This document shows positions 35,642 through 44,597 of a stretch of 64,000 bases of DNA, one piece after another. Each line of letters opens with the position of its first letter. The stretch's first letter is position 1. Origin of the DNA: Achromobacter spanius. Lineage in GTDB: Bacteria; Pseudomonadota; Gammaproteobacteria; Burkholderiales; Burkholderiaceae_B. The stretch lies in contig NZ_CP121261.1 in assembly GCF_029637605.1 (NCBI RefSeq), forward strand, positions 4,526,001 to 4,590,000, given 5' to 3'. A program made the translations under genes and the position numbers. Under the pieces are notes generated by a model. It did no database searches, was not told where the DNA came from, and saw only the letters and a program-made list of their open reading frames with translations.

Positions 35642-36733
35642 TTAGGGTTTGACCGCCGGCTGGGTGGCGCGCCTGCGCGGCTTGTGCGGCACGCCGCGGT
35701 CGTCCACGGGCAGGTCCATTACCCGATACCGCATGACCGCCAGGGACTTGGGGTTGGTGATCCGCGCCATGTGCGCGCACTGCGCGCACCAGTGGCCCGC
35801 CCGGATCGACGCGAATGGCGCGTGCCAATCGTGCCCGCGATGGCACAGCCAGTGCATTTTCTTGGTGGTGTTCTGGTAGACGGAAGTCAGGCATTCACCG
35901 CCCCGATCTCGCGCCGCCTGGTGTGCGGCTTCGATGCCCAGGCGCTTGTTCAGGTTGGCGCACACGCCGCACCAACTGCCCAGCATGACCTTGCCGCCGG
36001 TGGTGAGCCATTCGTGGCCTTCGGCGCAACGGAAGCGGTAGCGCACCCCAAGCCCGCCATAAGCGTCGGCCAGACATGCGCCGCCGCGTTCGGCGGCCTT
36101 GCGCTGCAAGCGTGCCAGGCCGTCGGGATGCCGATAGCCTTCGACTTTGCGCAGCCGCGCGCACTCCGGACACCAGGTGCGCCGCAATACGTCGACACCG
36201 GCCGCTTCCCATTCATGGCCCGCGCCGCAGCGAAACAGGAATGTTCGTTGGCCACGGGGGCTTGCGGTGTCCAGGCATTGCCCGCCCCGCAAGGCCGCCG
36301 TTTGATGGATGCGCAGCAGAAGATCGTCGCGCCGGCGCCGGTAGCCGGCGTCGCGGCCGCAGACGGCGCAGCCGATCCGTTGCAGCGCCTTGTTGCCCTT
36401 GCGGTTCCAGGCGTGGCCGGCGTCGCACTGGAAGCGGTGCGGTGCATCCCATCCCAGCCAATGCGGTTCCAGGCAGGTCACGCCGTTCTGTCGCGACAGC
36501 TCGCGCAAGCGCCCGAAGTTGGACGCGGCGGCGCACAGCGGGCATTTGACCTCGAGCGCGCGGCCAAAGGTTTGCAGCGTGCGTTGGAACAGATGCCCTT
36601 CTCGGCAGTGAAAGCGATACATCGCTGATAAACCGCGCCAATCGGTGTCCAGGCATTCGAAACCGGCAGCGTCCGCGGCGGCGCGTAGCTGGGGTTGGCG
36701 GTCAAGGATGGGGTGAAGACGACGCTTGTGCAT
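35642..36733 (-). CDS. Protein of five tandem zinc-ribbon-like modules
   Basis: Protein of 363 residues with five repeated modules of about 60 residues. Each follows CL-x8-12-[YF]-x-[FW]-x-C-x2-GH-x-[WF]...[WC]-C-x2-C, for example FRCGAGHEWEAAGVDVLRRTW-CPEC. The modules resemble the probable zinc-ribbon domain family DUF4379, which may bind nucleic acid, but no function is known to me. A basic C-terminal tail (KPRRRATQPAVKP) follows. ATG 36733 (MHKRRLHP) has AGGATTCCTC before it; the longer upstream frame is not needed. It lies between ivd and the liuR gene but on its own logic appears unrelated to leucine catabolism. Confidence 0.78.
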   Translation of the reverse strand: MHKRRLHPILDRQPQLRAAADAAGFECLDTDWRGLSAMYRFHCREGHLFQRTLQTFGRALEVKCPLCAAASNFGRLRELSRQNGVTCLEPHWLGWDAPHRFQCDAGHAWNRKGNKALQRIGCAVCGRDAGYRRRRDDLLLRIHQTAALRGGQCLDTASPRGQRTFLFRCGAGHEWEAAGVDVLRRTWCPECARLRKVEGYRHPDGLARLQRKAAERGGACLADAYGGLGVRYRFRCAEGHEWLTTGGKVMLGSWCGVCANLNKRLGIEAAHQAARDRGGECLTSVYQNTTKKMHWLCHRGHDWHAPFASIRAGHWCAQCAHMARITNPKSLAVMRYRVMDLPVDDRGVPHKPRRRATQPAVKP

Positions 36734-37044
36734 GAGGAATCCTGTTGCCAAAGACACCGCCATGACTGTCGTAAGCACCGCCGGACACCCATTGGGAAAC
36801 AGGATGGGAGCAGGCAACGGGCACGACTTGCTCCGGACGATCGCAGCCGCGACGCGCCGGGATGGCGATCGCCGATCTTGCCTTTCCGTCGGACGCAAAG
36901 ATATTGGATAAGTCTTATTTTTGGGCGGAACTGTCTGATCCGCCTGTCGCGCGCAGATTGCGGACTAGCCGTCCCGCATGGCGCGGGCAAGACATCAAGC
37001 GGCCTCTGGCCACAGCAGCGCCAGGTTGGCGCAGGCGCCGTCCG
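36734..37044. other. Gap between the zinc-ribbon and MerR genes
   Basis: This 311-base stretch lies downstream of the MerR gene (minus strand) and upstream of the zinc-ribbon gene. Short overlapping frames here look spurious. I see no terminator or repeat I would call. Confidence 0.5.
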
Positions 37045-37425
37045 TTAAGGCTTTTTCGCGAGCAGCGCGCGGCAGTCGCGTTCCTGCTGGGCGATTTCCT
37101 GCAGGGTGTCTTCGATGTCACGGCGCTGTTGTTCCAGCGTGGCGCGATGCTGTTCCAGTACGCTCAGGTACTGGCGCAGTTGCACTTCGGTGTCGCCCGG
37201 GCTGTCGTACATATCGATCAGCGTCAGGATTTCAGACAATTGCAGCCCCAGGCGCTTGCCGCGCAGCGCCAGCTTCAGGCGCGTGCGGTCGCGCGGGCCG
37301 AAGATGCGGTTGCGTCCCTCGCGTGCCGGGCTGACGATTCCCTGGTCTTCGTAGAAGCGGATCGTGCGGGGCGTGACGTCGAACTCGCGGGCGAGTTCAG
37401 AGATGGTCCAGGTTGACGAGGGCAT
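37045..37425 (-). CDS. liuR: MerR-family regulator, LiuR-like
   Basis: Regulator of 126 residues with the MerR helix-turn-helix (WTISELAREFDVTPRTIRFYEDQGIVSPAREGRNRIFGPRDRTRL) and a coiled coil (LEQHRATLEQQRRDIEDTLQEIAQQERDC) but no cysteine metal site, as in acyl-CoA-sensing members. Its position by the liu genes and the two identical palindromes (before ivd and before itself) support a LiuR role: repression of leucine/isovalerate catabolism. The symbol is by context and similarity and was not tested. Confidence 0.83.
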   Translation of the reverse strand: MPSSTWTISELAREFDVTPRTIRFYEDQGIVSPAREGRNRIFGPRDRTRLKLALRGKRLGLQLSEILTLIDMYDSPGDTEVQLRQYLSVLEQHRATLEQQRRDIEDTLQEIAQQERDCRALLAKKP

Positions 37426-37438
37426 GCGACGTGTGGCA

Positions 37439-37455
37439 GTTTACGTAAACGTAAA
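37439..37455. promoter_or_regulatory. Candidate LiuR operator before liuR and the MBL gene
   Basis: The 17-base sequence GTTTACGTAAACGTAAA is identical to the site before ivd. It sits 14 bases ahead of the liuR start and 44 bases before the MBL-fold start, so it could control both directions. Confidence 0.75.
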
Positions 37456-37464
37456 TTATGATGA

Positions 37465-37482
37465 CTTGACGTGAACGTCAAG
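37465..37482. promoter_or_regulatory. Second palindrome CTTGACGT-GA-ACGTCAAG
   Basis: Perfect 8-base arms around GA, ten bases from the first palindrome. It may be a second operator or part of the MBL-gene leader. Confidence 0.5.
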
Positions 37483-37498
37483 CGTGGAGCGCGAGGCA

Positions 37499-38566
37499 AT
37501 GAACCCCAACGAACAGAAATTGCAGTACCCCTGGGCAGACTTCCAGCCCGAAGCCGGCCGGGCCCACGTGGTGGCCGAAGGCGTCAAGTGGATCCGGATG
37601 CCACTGCCGTTCGCGCTGGATCATATCAACCTCTGGCTGCTGCGCGACAACATCGATGGTCAGGACGGCTGGACCATCGTTGACTGTGGCATCTCGCGCG
37701 ACGAAGTGAAGTCGCTGTGGGAAGACGTATTCAAGAACGAACTGGAAGGGCTGCCCGTGCTGCGCGTGTTGGTCACGCACATGCATCCCGACCACATCGG
37801 CCTGGCCCATTGGCTGTGCGAGCGCTGGAACGCGCGGCTGTGGATGACGATGACGGATTTCATGGTGGCGTCGTTGTGGTCGTCGCGCCGCAACGATGCT
37901 GGCGCCGGCCCCGGTGGCCAGTCGGCGGTGGAACACTTCGCCCGCCATGGCTTGACTGACCCCGACGCGCAAGAGCAGATCCGCCAGCGCGCCAACTACT
38001 TCCCGAACCTGGTGCCTGCCGTTCCCGCGCGCTACACGCGCATCATGCACGGCGATCAGGTCCGCATTGGCGGCCACGACTGGCGCGTGATCGTGGGCTA
38101 TGGGCATGCGCCCGAGCATGCGTCGCTGTTTTCGCCCGACCTGAATGTGCTGATCTCCGGCGACATGGTCTTGCCGCGCATCTCGACCAACGTCAGCGTG
38201 TTCGACTACGAACCCGACGCCAACCCCCTGCCCCTGTACCTGCGGTCGCTGGACGGCTACGCCGGCCTGCCTCGCGACACGCTGGTGCTGCCGTCGCACG
38301 GCCGGCCGTTCAAGGGCCTGCATGAGCGCATCGCGCAGCAGCACGAGCACCACCGCGACCGCCTGGCCGAAGTGCTGGAGGCGTGCGCGGCGCAGCCGCA
38401 GTCAACCTCCGACATCGTGCCCGTGCTGTTCAAGCGCAAGCTGGACCTGCACCAACTGACCTTCGCCATGGGCGAGGCGCTGGCGCACCTGCATGCGCTT
38501 TATTTCGAAGGCAAGCTGAAACGCGCGACCGGCGCGGACGGCATCGTGCGGTTCACGGCGGCCTGA
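37499..38566 (+). CDS. MBL-fold metallo-hydrolase
   Basis: Metallo-beta-lactamase-fold hydrolase of 355 residues. The metal motif THMHPDHIG supplies His94, His96, Asp98 and His99, and the later GYGHAPEHASL and SHGRPFKGL supply more ligands. ATG 37499 follows GCGAGGCA. It is divergent from liuR and shares its palindrome, so it is probably part of the same regulon. Possible roles are a thioesterase or lactonase step on an acyl-CoA intermediate, but this is inference. Confidence 0.9.
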   Translation: MNPNEQKLQYPWADFQPEAGRAHVVAEGVKWIRMPLPFALDHINLWLLRDNIDGQDGWTIVDCGISRDEVKSLWEDVFKNELEGLPVLRVLVTHMHPDHIGLAHWLCERWNARLWMTMTDFMVASLWSSRRNDAGAGPGGQSAVEHFARHGLTDPDAQEQIRQRANYFPNLVPAVPARYTRIMHGDQVRIGGHDWRVIVGYGHAPEHASLFSPDLNVLISGDMVLPRISTNVSVFDYEPDANPLPLYLRSLDGYAGLPRDTLVLPSHGRPFKGLHERIAQQHEHHRDRLAEVLEACAAQPQSTSDIVPVLFKRKLDLHQLTFAMGEALAHLHALYFEGKLKRATGADGIVRFTAA

Positions 38567-38576
38567 GCGGCAAGCA

Positions 38577-38640
38577 AGACGCGGTCGGCCAGACGCGGTC
38601 GGCCAGACGCGGTCGGCTAGACGCGGTCGGCCAGACGCGG
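38577..38640 (+). repeat. 14-base tandem repeats after the MBL gene
   Basis: Four copies of AGACGCGGTCGGCC (38577, 38591, 38605, 38619; the third has one change) plus a partial copy, flanked on both sides by GCGGCAAGCAAGAC. It fills most of the gap to the convergent LysE gene. Confidence 0.85.
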
Positions 38641-38689
38641 CAAGCAAGACGTAGCAAGCAAGGCGGGTTCCAGGCGGAACCCGTCCCGG

Positions 38690-39316
38690 TCAGCGCGTGG
38701 CGGTGGCCAGCCTGACGGCCAGGCCCACGAACACCAAGGCGGCGATGCGGTTCAACCATCGCTTGGCCGTCACCGAGCGTTGCAGCAGTTCGCCAAAGGC
38801 GCCGGAAAAGAAGGCGATGGCGCCAAACACCAACAGCGTCGACACGATGAACACGGCGCCCAACTGCATGACCTGCAAGCCCACCGGACCCAGCGCGGGC
38901 GTGGTGAACTGCGGCAGGAAGGCAAAGAAGAACAGCAGCACCTTGGGGTTGGTCAGGTTCATGACGATGCCGCGACGGTACAGCGCGCCGGGTTTCAAGG
39001 GCTCGGGCGCCTTGCCGGCATCGGACTCCACCGGCGCGCGCAGGATCTGCCAGGCCAGATAGGTCAGGTACGCCGCGCCCGCCAGCTTCAGCGCCGTAAA
39101 CGCCACGGGCGACGCCGCGAACACGGCGGCAAGCCCCAGGGCGACGGCGGCCGTGTGGCCCAGCAGCCCGGTGCATAGCCCCAGCACCACCAGCATGCCC
39201 GCCTTGCGTCCCCAGATGGCCGATTGCATCAGCACGAATACATTGTCCGGCCCGGGCGTCAGCGCGAGCAGAACGGCAATACCGAAAAATGCGGTCAGGG
39301 TGTCTAGGGGCAGCAT
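38690..39316 (-). CDS. LysE/RhtB-family exporter
   Basis: Inner-membrane exporter of 208 residues with six hydrophobic helices. It carries the family motif LALTPGPDNVFVLMQSAIWGRKAGMLVVLG at its start and NLTNPKVLLFFFAFLPQF in the middle. Unlike the LysE gene at 13850, no regulator lies beside it. The substrate, an amino acid or related small molecule, cannot be inferred. Confidence 0.92.
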   Translation of the reverse strand: MLPLDTLTAFFGIAVLLALTPGPDNVFVLMQSAIWGRKAGMLVVLGLCTGLLGHTAAVALGLAAVFAASPVAFTALKLAGAAYLTYLAWQILRAPVESDAGKAPEPLKPGALYRRGIVMNLTNPKVLLFFFAFLPQFTTPALGPVGLQVMQLGAVFIVSTLLVFGAIAFFSGAFGELLQRSVTAKRWLNRIAALVFVGLAVRLATATR

Positions 39317-39424
39317 GGGTGTGGCCTGTCAGGGGTGGGCGCCGGTCAGCAGGAGAATGGCATCATAAGGGCAAAATCCACACCGTTCAGCCCCGGCACG
39401 GGACACAAAGGACAGAGACACGCC

Positions 39425-40198
39425 ATGACGACACACGCCGCGCAAAGCCAGCAAGCCCCTGAGGATGAAGCCGCAAAGCCTGACGCCGCGAAGCCTGACG
39501 CGCTCCTTGATGCGCACCCCGACGCCGTGCTGCAAGGCCTGCTGCTTGCCCGGCATAGTTGCCGCGCTTTCCTGCCCGCGCCGGTGCCGCGCAATGTCAT
39601 CGAACGCATCTTGACGCTGGCGCAGCGCACGGCGTCCTGGTGCAACTGCCAGCCCTGGCAGGTGGCCATTACCGAAGGCGCCGGCACCGAGCGCTTGCGC
39701 GCGGCGCTGCAAGCGCGGGCGCAAGCCGTCAACGCCAGCCCCGGCTTCACGCCTGACTTCCCTTTCCCCCGCGAATACCGCAACGAATACCTGGCGCGTC
39801 GCCGGGAATCGGGCTTCCAGTTGTACGGCGCGGTGGGCGTGGCGCGCGGTGACCGCGACGCCTACCGCCAGCAGGAAATGCGCAATTTCCAGCTGTTCGA
39901 CGCGCCGCACGTGGCCATCATCACCACCGATGAGGCGCTTGGCGAATACGGCGCGATGGACTGCGGCGGCTACGTCGCCAACTTCCTGCTGGCGGCCCAG
40001 GCCAACGGCGTGGCCACGGTGGCACAGGCTTCGCTGGCCATGTATCCGGAAGTGCTGCGCGAGGTGATGGGCATCGGCTCCGACCGGCGCGTGGTCTGCG
40101 GCATTTCCTTCGGCTACGCCGACGCCGCGCATCCGGCCAACAGCTACCGCACGCGGCGCGCCGAATTGCCGGAAATCGCAAGCTGGGTTTCTGGCTAA
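39425..40198 (+). CDS. Nitroreductase-family oxidoreductase
   Basis: FMN-dependent enzyme of 257 residues. The block LLLARHSCRAFLPAPVPRNVIERILTLAQRTASWCNCQPWQV holds the Arg-His-Ser...NxQPW flavin motif, and DCGGYVANFLLAAQANGVATV and ISFGYADAAHPANSYRT complete the fold. The N-terminal tail has two AAKPDA repeats and is likely disordered. The substrate of reduction is unknown. ATG at 39425 is used; the ribosome site is moderate (AAAGGACAGAGA). Confidence 0.9.
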   Translation: MTTHAAQSQQAPEDEAAKPDAAKPDALLDAHPDAVLQGLLLARHSCRAFLPAPVPRNVIERILTLAQRTASWCNCQPWQVAITEGAGTERLRAALQARAQAVNASPGFTPDFPFPREYRNEYLARRRESGFQLYGAVGVARGDRDAYRQQEMRNFQLFDAPHVAIITTDEALGEYGAMDCGGYVANFLLAAQANGVATVAQASLAMYPEVLREVMGIGSDRRVVCGISFGYADAAHPANSYRTRRAELPEIASWVSG

Positions 40199-40327
40199 GC
40201 ATGCGGGCTGAAGATCCGCCCTGAGGACATACGCCCTCACGCCTGATATGGTTCATGCTGTCTGCCGCTTGCCTGGCTCCGTTGGCCCCGTTCGGCCCTG
40301 TTCATTCCTCCAGCATTCCTCTTGAAG

Positions 40328-41521
40328 ATGACCTCCAAACACATCGATACGGTATTGCAGCACGCGGGCACCGCCCCGTTCGACCCCGAAACCGGGACGG
40401 CACCCGTGCCGCTGCCGCCCATGCGCGCCAGCACCGTGCGGTTCCGGAACCTGGCCGCGTTGGAGCAGGCGCAGCACAGCAAGGCCGCCGGCGGCCGCGC
40501 CACCACCTACGGCCGCATGGGCATGGATACCCACGCCGCGCTGGAGGAGGTCTTCACGCAGCTGGAAGGCGGCACGCATTGCTATCTGGCCTCGTCGGGC
40601 CTGTCGGCGATGACGATGGTGATGATGGCGCTGTGCTCGGCGGGCGACCATGCCCTGATTTCCGATTGCGTCTACGGCCCGATGCGCGAGCTGGACGACG
40701 CGGTGCTCAAGCGCATGAACATCAGCATCACCTACTTCGCGGCCAGTGAAGACCTGGACGCCCTGGTGCAGCCCAACACCAAGCTGCTGTACGTGGAATC
40801 GCCGGGTTCACTGCTGTTCGAAATGCTGGACATGGGCGCGATGGCGGCCGTGGCCAAGCGCCACGGCCTGGTGCTGGCCACCGACAACACCTGGGGCTCC
40901 GGCTATATCTACCGCCCGCTGACGCTGGGGGCGCAAGTGTCCGTCATTGCCGGCACGAAGTACGTGGGCGGCCATTCCGACCTGATGCTGGGCGCGGTGG
41001 TGACGAACGACGAGGCCATCGCCAAAAAGCTGAACCGCACGCAGTATGCGATGGGCTATTCCATCAGCGCCGACGATGCCTGGCTGGCGTTGCGCGGTGT
41101 ACGCACCATGCCGATCCGCATGGCGCAACACGCGCGCCATGCCATGCAAGTGTGCGAATTCTTCAAGAGCCGCCCCGAAACCGTGCGCCTGTTCCATCCG
41201 GCCTGGCCCGAAGATCCGGGCCACGCGCTGTGGCAGCGCGATTGCACCGGCTCCAACGGCATGCTGTCTGTCGAGCTGCGTCTGTCGCCTGCCGCGGCGG
41301 GCGCCTTCGTGGATGCGCTGACTTTATTCGGCATAGGCTTTTCGTGGGGCGGCTATGAAAGCCTGGTGCAACTGGTGTCGCCCAAGGACCTGTCCACGCA
41401 TCGCTATTGGGGCGAAGGCGACAACGCGCTGGTGCGCTTGCACATCGGCCTGGAGTCGCCGGACGACATCATTGCCGACCTGACCCAGGCGCTGGAGAAG
41501 GCCGCGGCGGTCAGCGTATAA
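40328..41521 (+). CDS. metC: Cystathionine beta-lyase
   Basis: PLP enzyme of 397 residues of the Cys/Met metabolism family. The PLP lysine is Lys211 (VIAGTKYVGGHSDLMLG). The C-terminal block GYESLVQLVSPKDL and LVRLHIGLESPDDIIADLTQAL are typical of MetC-type beta-lyases. It splits cystathionine to homocysteine, though related cysteine-desulfhydrase activities are possible. ATG 40328 is preferred to TTG 40322. It converges with the hydrolase gene. Confidence 0.88.
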   Translation: MTSKHIDTVLQHAGTAPFDPETGTAPVPLPPMRASTVRFRNLAALEQAQHSKAAGGRATTYGRMGMDTHAALEEVFTQLEGGTHCYLASSGLSAMTMVMMALCSAGDHALISDCVYGPMRELDDAVLKRMNISITYFAASEDLDALVQPNTKLLYVESPGSLLFEMLDMGAMAAVAKRHGLVLATDNTWGSGYIYRPLTLGAQVSVIAGTKYVGGHSDLMLGAVVTNDEAIAKKLNRTQYAMGYSISADDAWLALRGVRTMPIRMAQHARHAMQVCEFFKSRPETVRLFHPAWPEDPGHALWQRDCTGSNGMLSVELRLSPAAAGAFVDALTLFGIGFSWGGYESLVQLVSPKDLSTHRYWGEGDNALVRLHIGLESPDDIIADLTQALEKAAAVSV

Positions 41522-41543
41522 CCCTGACGCCGCCGCGATGGCT

Positions 41544-42503
41544 TCACACCGACGCGGCACGTATCCATGCGCCGATACGGGCGGCGATGTCGTCGCTGTT
41601 GTCGTCCATCATCGGCATGTGGGAATTCCCGGCAATGCCCATCTGAGCCAGCCGCCACGTGTCGACCCGCGCGCCGTGGCGTGCCAGCGTGTCGGCATAG
41701 TCCTGGCCGCTGACGCACAGCCGTTGCCATAGCGGCGTGGCGTCCAGGTAGTCGCCGTAGACGAACAGAAACGGCTTGTTCGCCACGGCGGTGGTCGAGA
41801 CATCGGCAGAGAATCCCGATGGTTCAATGCCGATGACGCCGCGCACCAGATCGGGCTGCGCGTGCAGCGCCCGATAGGCCACTTCGCCGCCGTGGCTGTG
41901 TGCCAGCACCAGGCAGGGGCCGACGCGGTCGAGCACCGCGCAGAAGCCCTGCAGCGCCGCGTCGTTATTGCCCAGCCAGCGTGGCACGGCGTGCCGGATG
42001 AAGTCGTCAAACGCGCTGACGGGAAAGCGTTGCCCCGTGAACGCCCGCCGCGCCTCGAAATCTTCCGGGCGGCCAAGCCTGAACAGCGACCAGCTTTCCT
42101 GCGCGGTTCGGATGATGGGCGGTTCGGGCCACACCTGCTCGAATGGCGCCCAGCCAGCACGCCCACGCTCCACGTTGTCCACCACATACACCGCGTGCCC
42201 CTGACGCAAAAAATGCTGCATCCAGCCTGTGCGGCCGTCTGGCGTCTGCTCCCACATCGCGCCCGTCATGCCGCCACCATGCAGCAGCACGATGGGCAGC
42301 GGATGCACTAATGGCGTCGGAATGAAGTACTGCACGTAGGCCTGTTCAAAGTGGTACAGGCCGTTGGGGTCATAAGCCAGCGACGCGCTTTGGGTGAACG
42401 CGATCTCGCGCTGCGGCAGGCCGGTGATGTTCACGGGCCTGCCGCCCGCATAGAAGCTGCCGAAGTCTGCCAGCGTGACGGATGGGGCCGGGGCTTGCGT
42501 CAT
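41544..42503 (-). CDS. Alpha/beta-hydrolase
   Basis: Alpha/beta-fold hydrolase or esterase of 319 residues. The nucleophile elbow is AHSHGGE, and the oxyanion segment is LLHGGGMTGAMWEQTPDGRTGW. The late NSHMPMMDDNSDD suggests the catalytic His. Its start (ATG 42503) overlaps the stop of the upstream binding-protein gene by four bases, so translation is coupled. A cytosolic enzyme that processes what the transporter brings in would fit, but no substrate is known. Confidence 0.88.
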   Translation of the reverse strand: MTQAPAPSVTLADFGSFYAGGRPVNITGLPQREIAFTQSASLAYDPNGLYHFEQAYVQYFIPTPLVHPLPIVLLHGGGMTGAMWEQTPDGRTGWMQHFLRQGHAVYVVDNVERGRAGWAPFEQVWPEPPIIRTAQESWSLFRLGRPEDFEARRAFTGQRFPVSAFDDFIRHAVPRWLGNNDAALQGFCAVLDRVGPCLVLAHSHGGEVAYRALHAQPDLVRGVIGIEPSGFSADVSTTAVANKPFLFVYGDYLDATPLWQRLCVSGQDYADTLARHGARVDTWRLAQMGIAGNSHMPMMDDNSDDIAARIGAWIRAASV

Positions 42504-43723
42504 CGCTTGACCAGCGGGCATTGGCTGTCCGACAGCGGCCAGGCCAGCGAATCGCCGGGGATATTGCGCACGATGTTGTAGTAGTCCCAAGGCCCCTTGG
42601 ATTGCGCCGGCGTTTTCACCTGCGCCAGCATCATGTCGCGCACCACCAGGCCGTCTTCGCGGATGTGGGCGTTCATGCTGAAGGGGTCATCAATGGGCAG
42701 CGATTTCATTTTCGCCATGACCGCGTCGGCGTCTACCGTGCCGGCTGCTTTCACGGCTTGCAGGTAGTGACGCACCGAGCCGTAGACGCCTGCCTGCAGG
42801 AAGGTCGGTGGCCGCCCGACGCGCGCTTCGAACTTCTTGCTAAAGGCGCGCGTGCCATCATTCATGTCCCAGTACGACGGCACGGTCAGGTAGGTCTTCT
42901 GCGCCGCTTGCAGGCCCAGACTGTGTACGTCCGTAATCAGCAGCAGCATGGCCGCGAGTTGCTGCGCGCCGCCGATACCGAATTCCGCGGCTTGCTTGAT
43001 GGCCGAAATCGTGTCGCCGCCCGCGTTGGCGATGGCGATGATCTGCGCCTTGGTTCCTTGAGCCTGAAGCAGGAAGGATGCAAAGTCCGATGCGTTCAGC
43101 GGATGGAACACGGTGCCGACGACTTCGCCGCCGTTGGCCTTGACCACGGTTTCGGTGTCGGCCGCCAGTTGCTTGCCGAAGGCGTAGTCCGACGCCAGGA
43201 TGAACCAGCGCTTGTTGCCTTCGTTGACCACGGCGGTGGCCGTGCCGCGCGACAGCGCGTAGGTGGTGTACGTCCACTGCACACCGTAGGGTGAGCACTG
43301 CGCTTGCGACAGCGCGGTGGTGCCGGGGCTGGAAAACAGCACCAACTTTTTCTTTTCGCGTGCAATGCCCTGCACCGCCAGCGCGACGGACGAATTAGGC
43401 ACGTCCACCACCACGTCCACGCCGTCGGTGTCGTACCACTTGCGGACCATGCTGCTGCCGATGTCCGGGCGGTGTTGGTGGTCGCCCGAGACCAGCGAAA
43501 TAGGCTTGCCCAATACGGTGCCGCCCATTTCCTCGATGGCCAACCGGGCGGCTTCCACCGAGCCCTTGCCCGTGGCGTCGGCGGTGACGCCCGCCATGTC
43601 GGTAAGCACGCCGATCTTCACGCCTTCGGCCGTGCTGGCGTGTGTGGTGATGGCGCCGAACGCCAGGCACAGGCCCACGCCCAGGCTTAATGTCGCGCGT
43701 TTGCGCGGGAATTGCTGTTTCAT
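42500..43723 (-). CDS. Branched-chain amino-acid-type ABC substrate-binding protein
   Basis: Periplasmic receptor of 407 residues of the LivJ-like family (Peripla_BP_6). The signal peptide (residues 1-29, ending ATTHA-type) precedes KIGVLTDMAGVTADATGKGSVEAARLAIEEMGG, the usual first strand and helix. No Liv permease or ATPase is adjacent; only the coupled hydrolase follows. Many such receptors bind aromatic acids or other solutes. ATG 43723 has GGAAGACAA before it, so the longer frame to 43846 is not used. Confidence 0.9.
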   Translation of the reverse strand: MKQQFPRKRATLSLGVGLCLAFGAITTHASTAEGVKIGVLTDMAGVTADATGKGSVEAARLAIEEMGGTVLGKPISLVSGDHQHRPDIGSSMVRKWYDTDGVDVVVDVPNSSVALAVQGIAREKKKLVLFSSPGTTALSQAQCSPYGVQWTYTTYALSRGTATAVVNEGNKRWFILASDYAFGKQLAADTETVVKANGGEVVGTVFHPLNASDFASFLLQAQGTKAQIIAIANAGGDTISAIKQAAEFGIGGAQQLAAMLLLITDVHSLGLQAAQKTYLTVPSYWDMNDGTRAFSKKFEARVGRPPTFLQAGVYGSVRHYLQAVKAAGTVDADAVMAKMKSLPIDDPFSMNAHIREDGLVVRDMMLAQVKTPAQSKGPWDYYNIVRNIPGDSLAWPLSDSQCPLVKR

Positions 43724-43825
43724 TTGTCTTCCACCCATGTGATGCCGTCTTCGCGGCGAATTCTTGTGGCGAAAGTGTAGCGCCGCGAGTTTGATGGCGA
43801 GGAAGAATTTCTCAACGCATTCCCA

Positions 43826-43860
43826 AAAGAAAAGCGCCCCGGCCATGCGGCCAGGGCGCT
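43826..43860 (-). terminator. Terminator of dsbA
   Basis: A stem from AGCGCCCTGGCC / GGCCGGGGCGCT (one bulge) is followed on the minus strand by TTTTCTTTT, just after the dsbA stop. Confidence 0.85.
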
Positions 43861-43883
43861 CTGCCAGCGTTGCGCAAGCGGAA

Positions 43884-44516
43884 TTACTTGTTGCGCGCCA
43901 TCGGGATCAATTGGTTGACTTCCTTCAAGGCGCCTTCGTAGCTGTTGCCCGCCATGACCGGCGAGGTCATGAACTTGCCGCCAACGGCGAACGACGGCGT
44001 GCCGTCGATGCGGTAGGCGTCGGCCAGTTGGGTGGCGCGCTGCACCTGGGTCTGCACGCTGAACGAATCGAAGACGGAATCGAACTTGGCGCGGTCCACG
44101 CCTTGCGTGGCAACCCAGTCGCCCATGGATTTCTTGTCGAACAGGCGCTTGTGCTCACCGTGGATGGCGGTGAAGAACTTGGCGTGCAGGTCGGGGCGGT
44201 CGAGCGCCAGGAACGTGTAGTAGACCTGTTGCAGGGGCTTCATGCCGGCGTTGAACGCGATGGGCACTTGCTTGAGCACGACGTCCGAAGGAGCCGTCTT
44301 GGCCCATTCTTCAACCATGGGTTCCATGGCGGCGCAATGCGGGCAGGTGTAGGCGAAGAATTCCAGCACTTCCACTTTGCCCGGAGTGTCCGACGGCAGC
44401 GGCGGGTTGATTGCCACATAGGCTTGCGTGCCTTGCGCGTGGCTTACCGGGCTGAAGAACGCCGAGGCGGTCAGCGCGGCCGCGGCCATGATGCGAATAA
44501 TCTTGGGGGACAACAT
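43884..44516 (-). CDS. dsbA: Thiol:disulfide interchange protein DsbA
   Basis: Periplasmic oxidase of 210 residues that introduces disulfide bonds into exported proteins. A signal peptide (residues 1-27, ending VSHA) precedes the thioredoxin fold with active site Cys58-Pro-His-Cys61 (FFAYTCPHC) and the cis-Pro loop GTPSFAV. ATG 44516 with AGGAAC upstream is used. The SPOR-domain gene lies just upstream on the same strand, so both may be transcribed together. The terminator follows the stop. Confidence 0.94.
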   Translation of the reverse strand: MLSPKIIRIMAAAALTASAFFSPVSHAQGTQAYVAINPPLPSDTPGKVEVLEFFAYTCPHCAAMEPMVEEWAKTAPSDVVLKQVPIAFNAGMKPLQQVYYTFLALDRPDLHAKFFTAIHGEHKRLFDKKSMGDWVATQGVDRAKFDSVFDSFSVQTQVQRATQLADAYRIDGTPSFAVGGKFMTSPVMAGNSYEGALKEVNQLIPMARNK

Positions 44517-44597
44517 GGATGAGAGGTTCCTGAGTAAAAAGTTACAGACAGGCTCGGGGCCAGATAAGTTCAATGCAAAAAATGGCGTCGGATAGGC

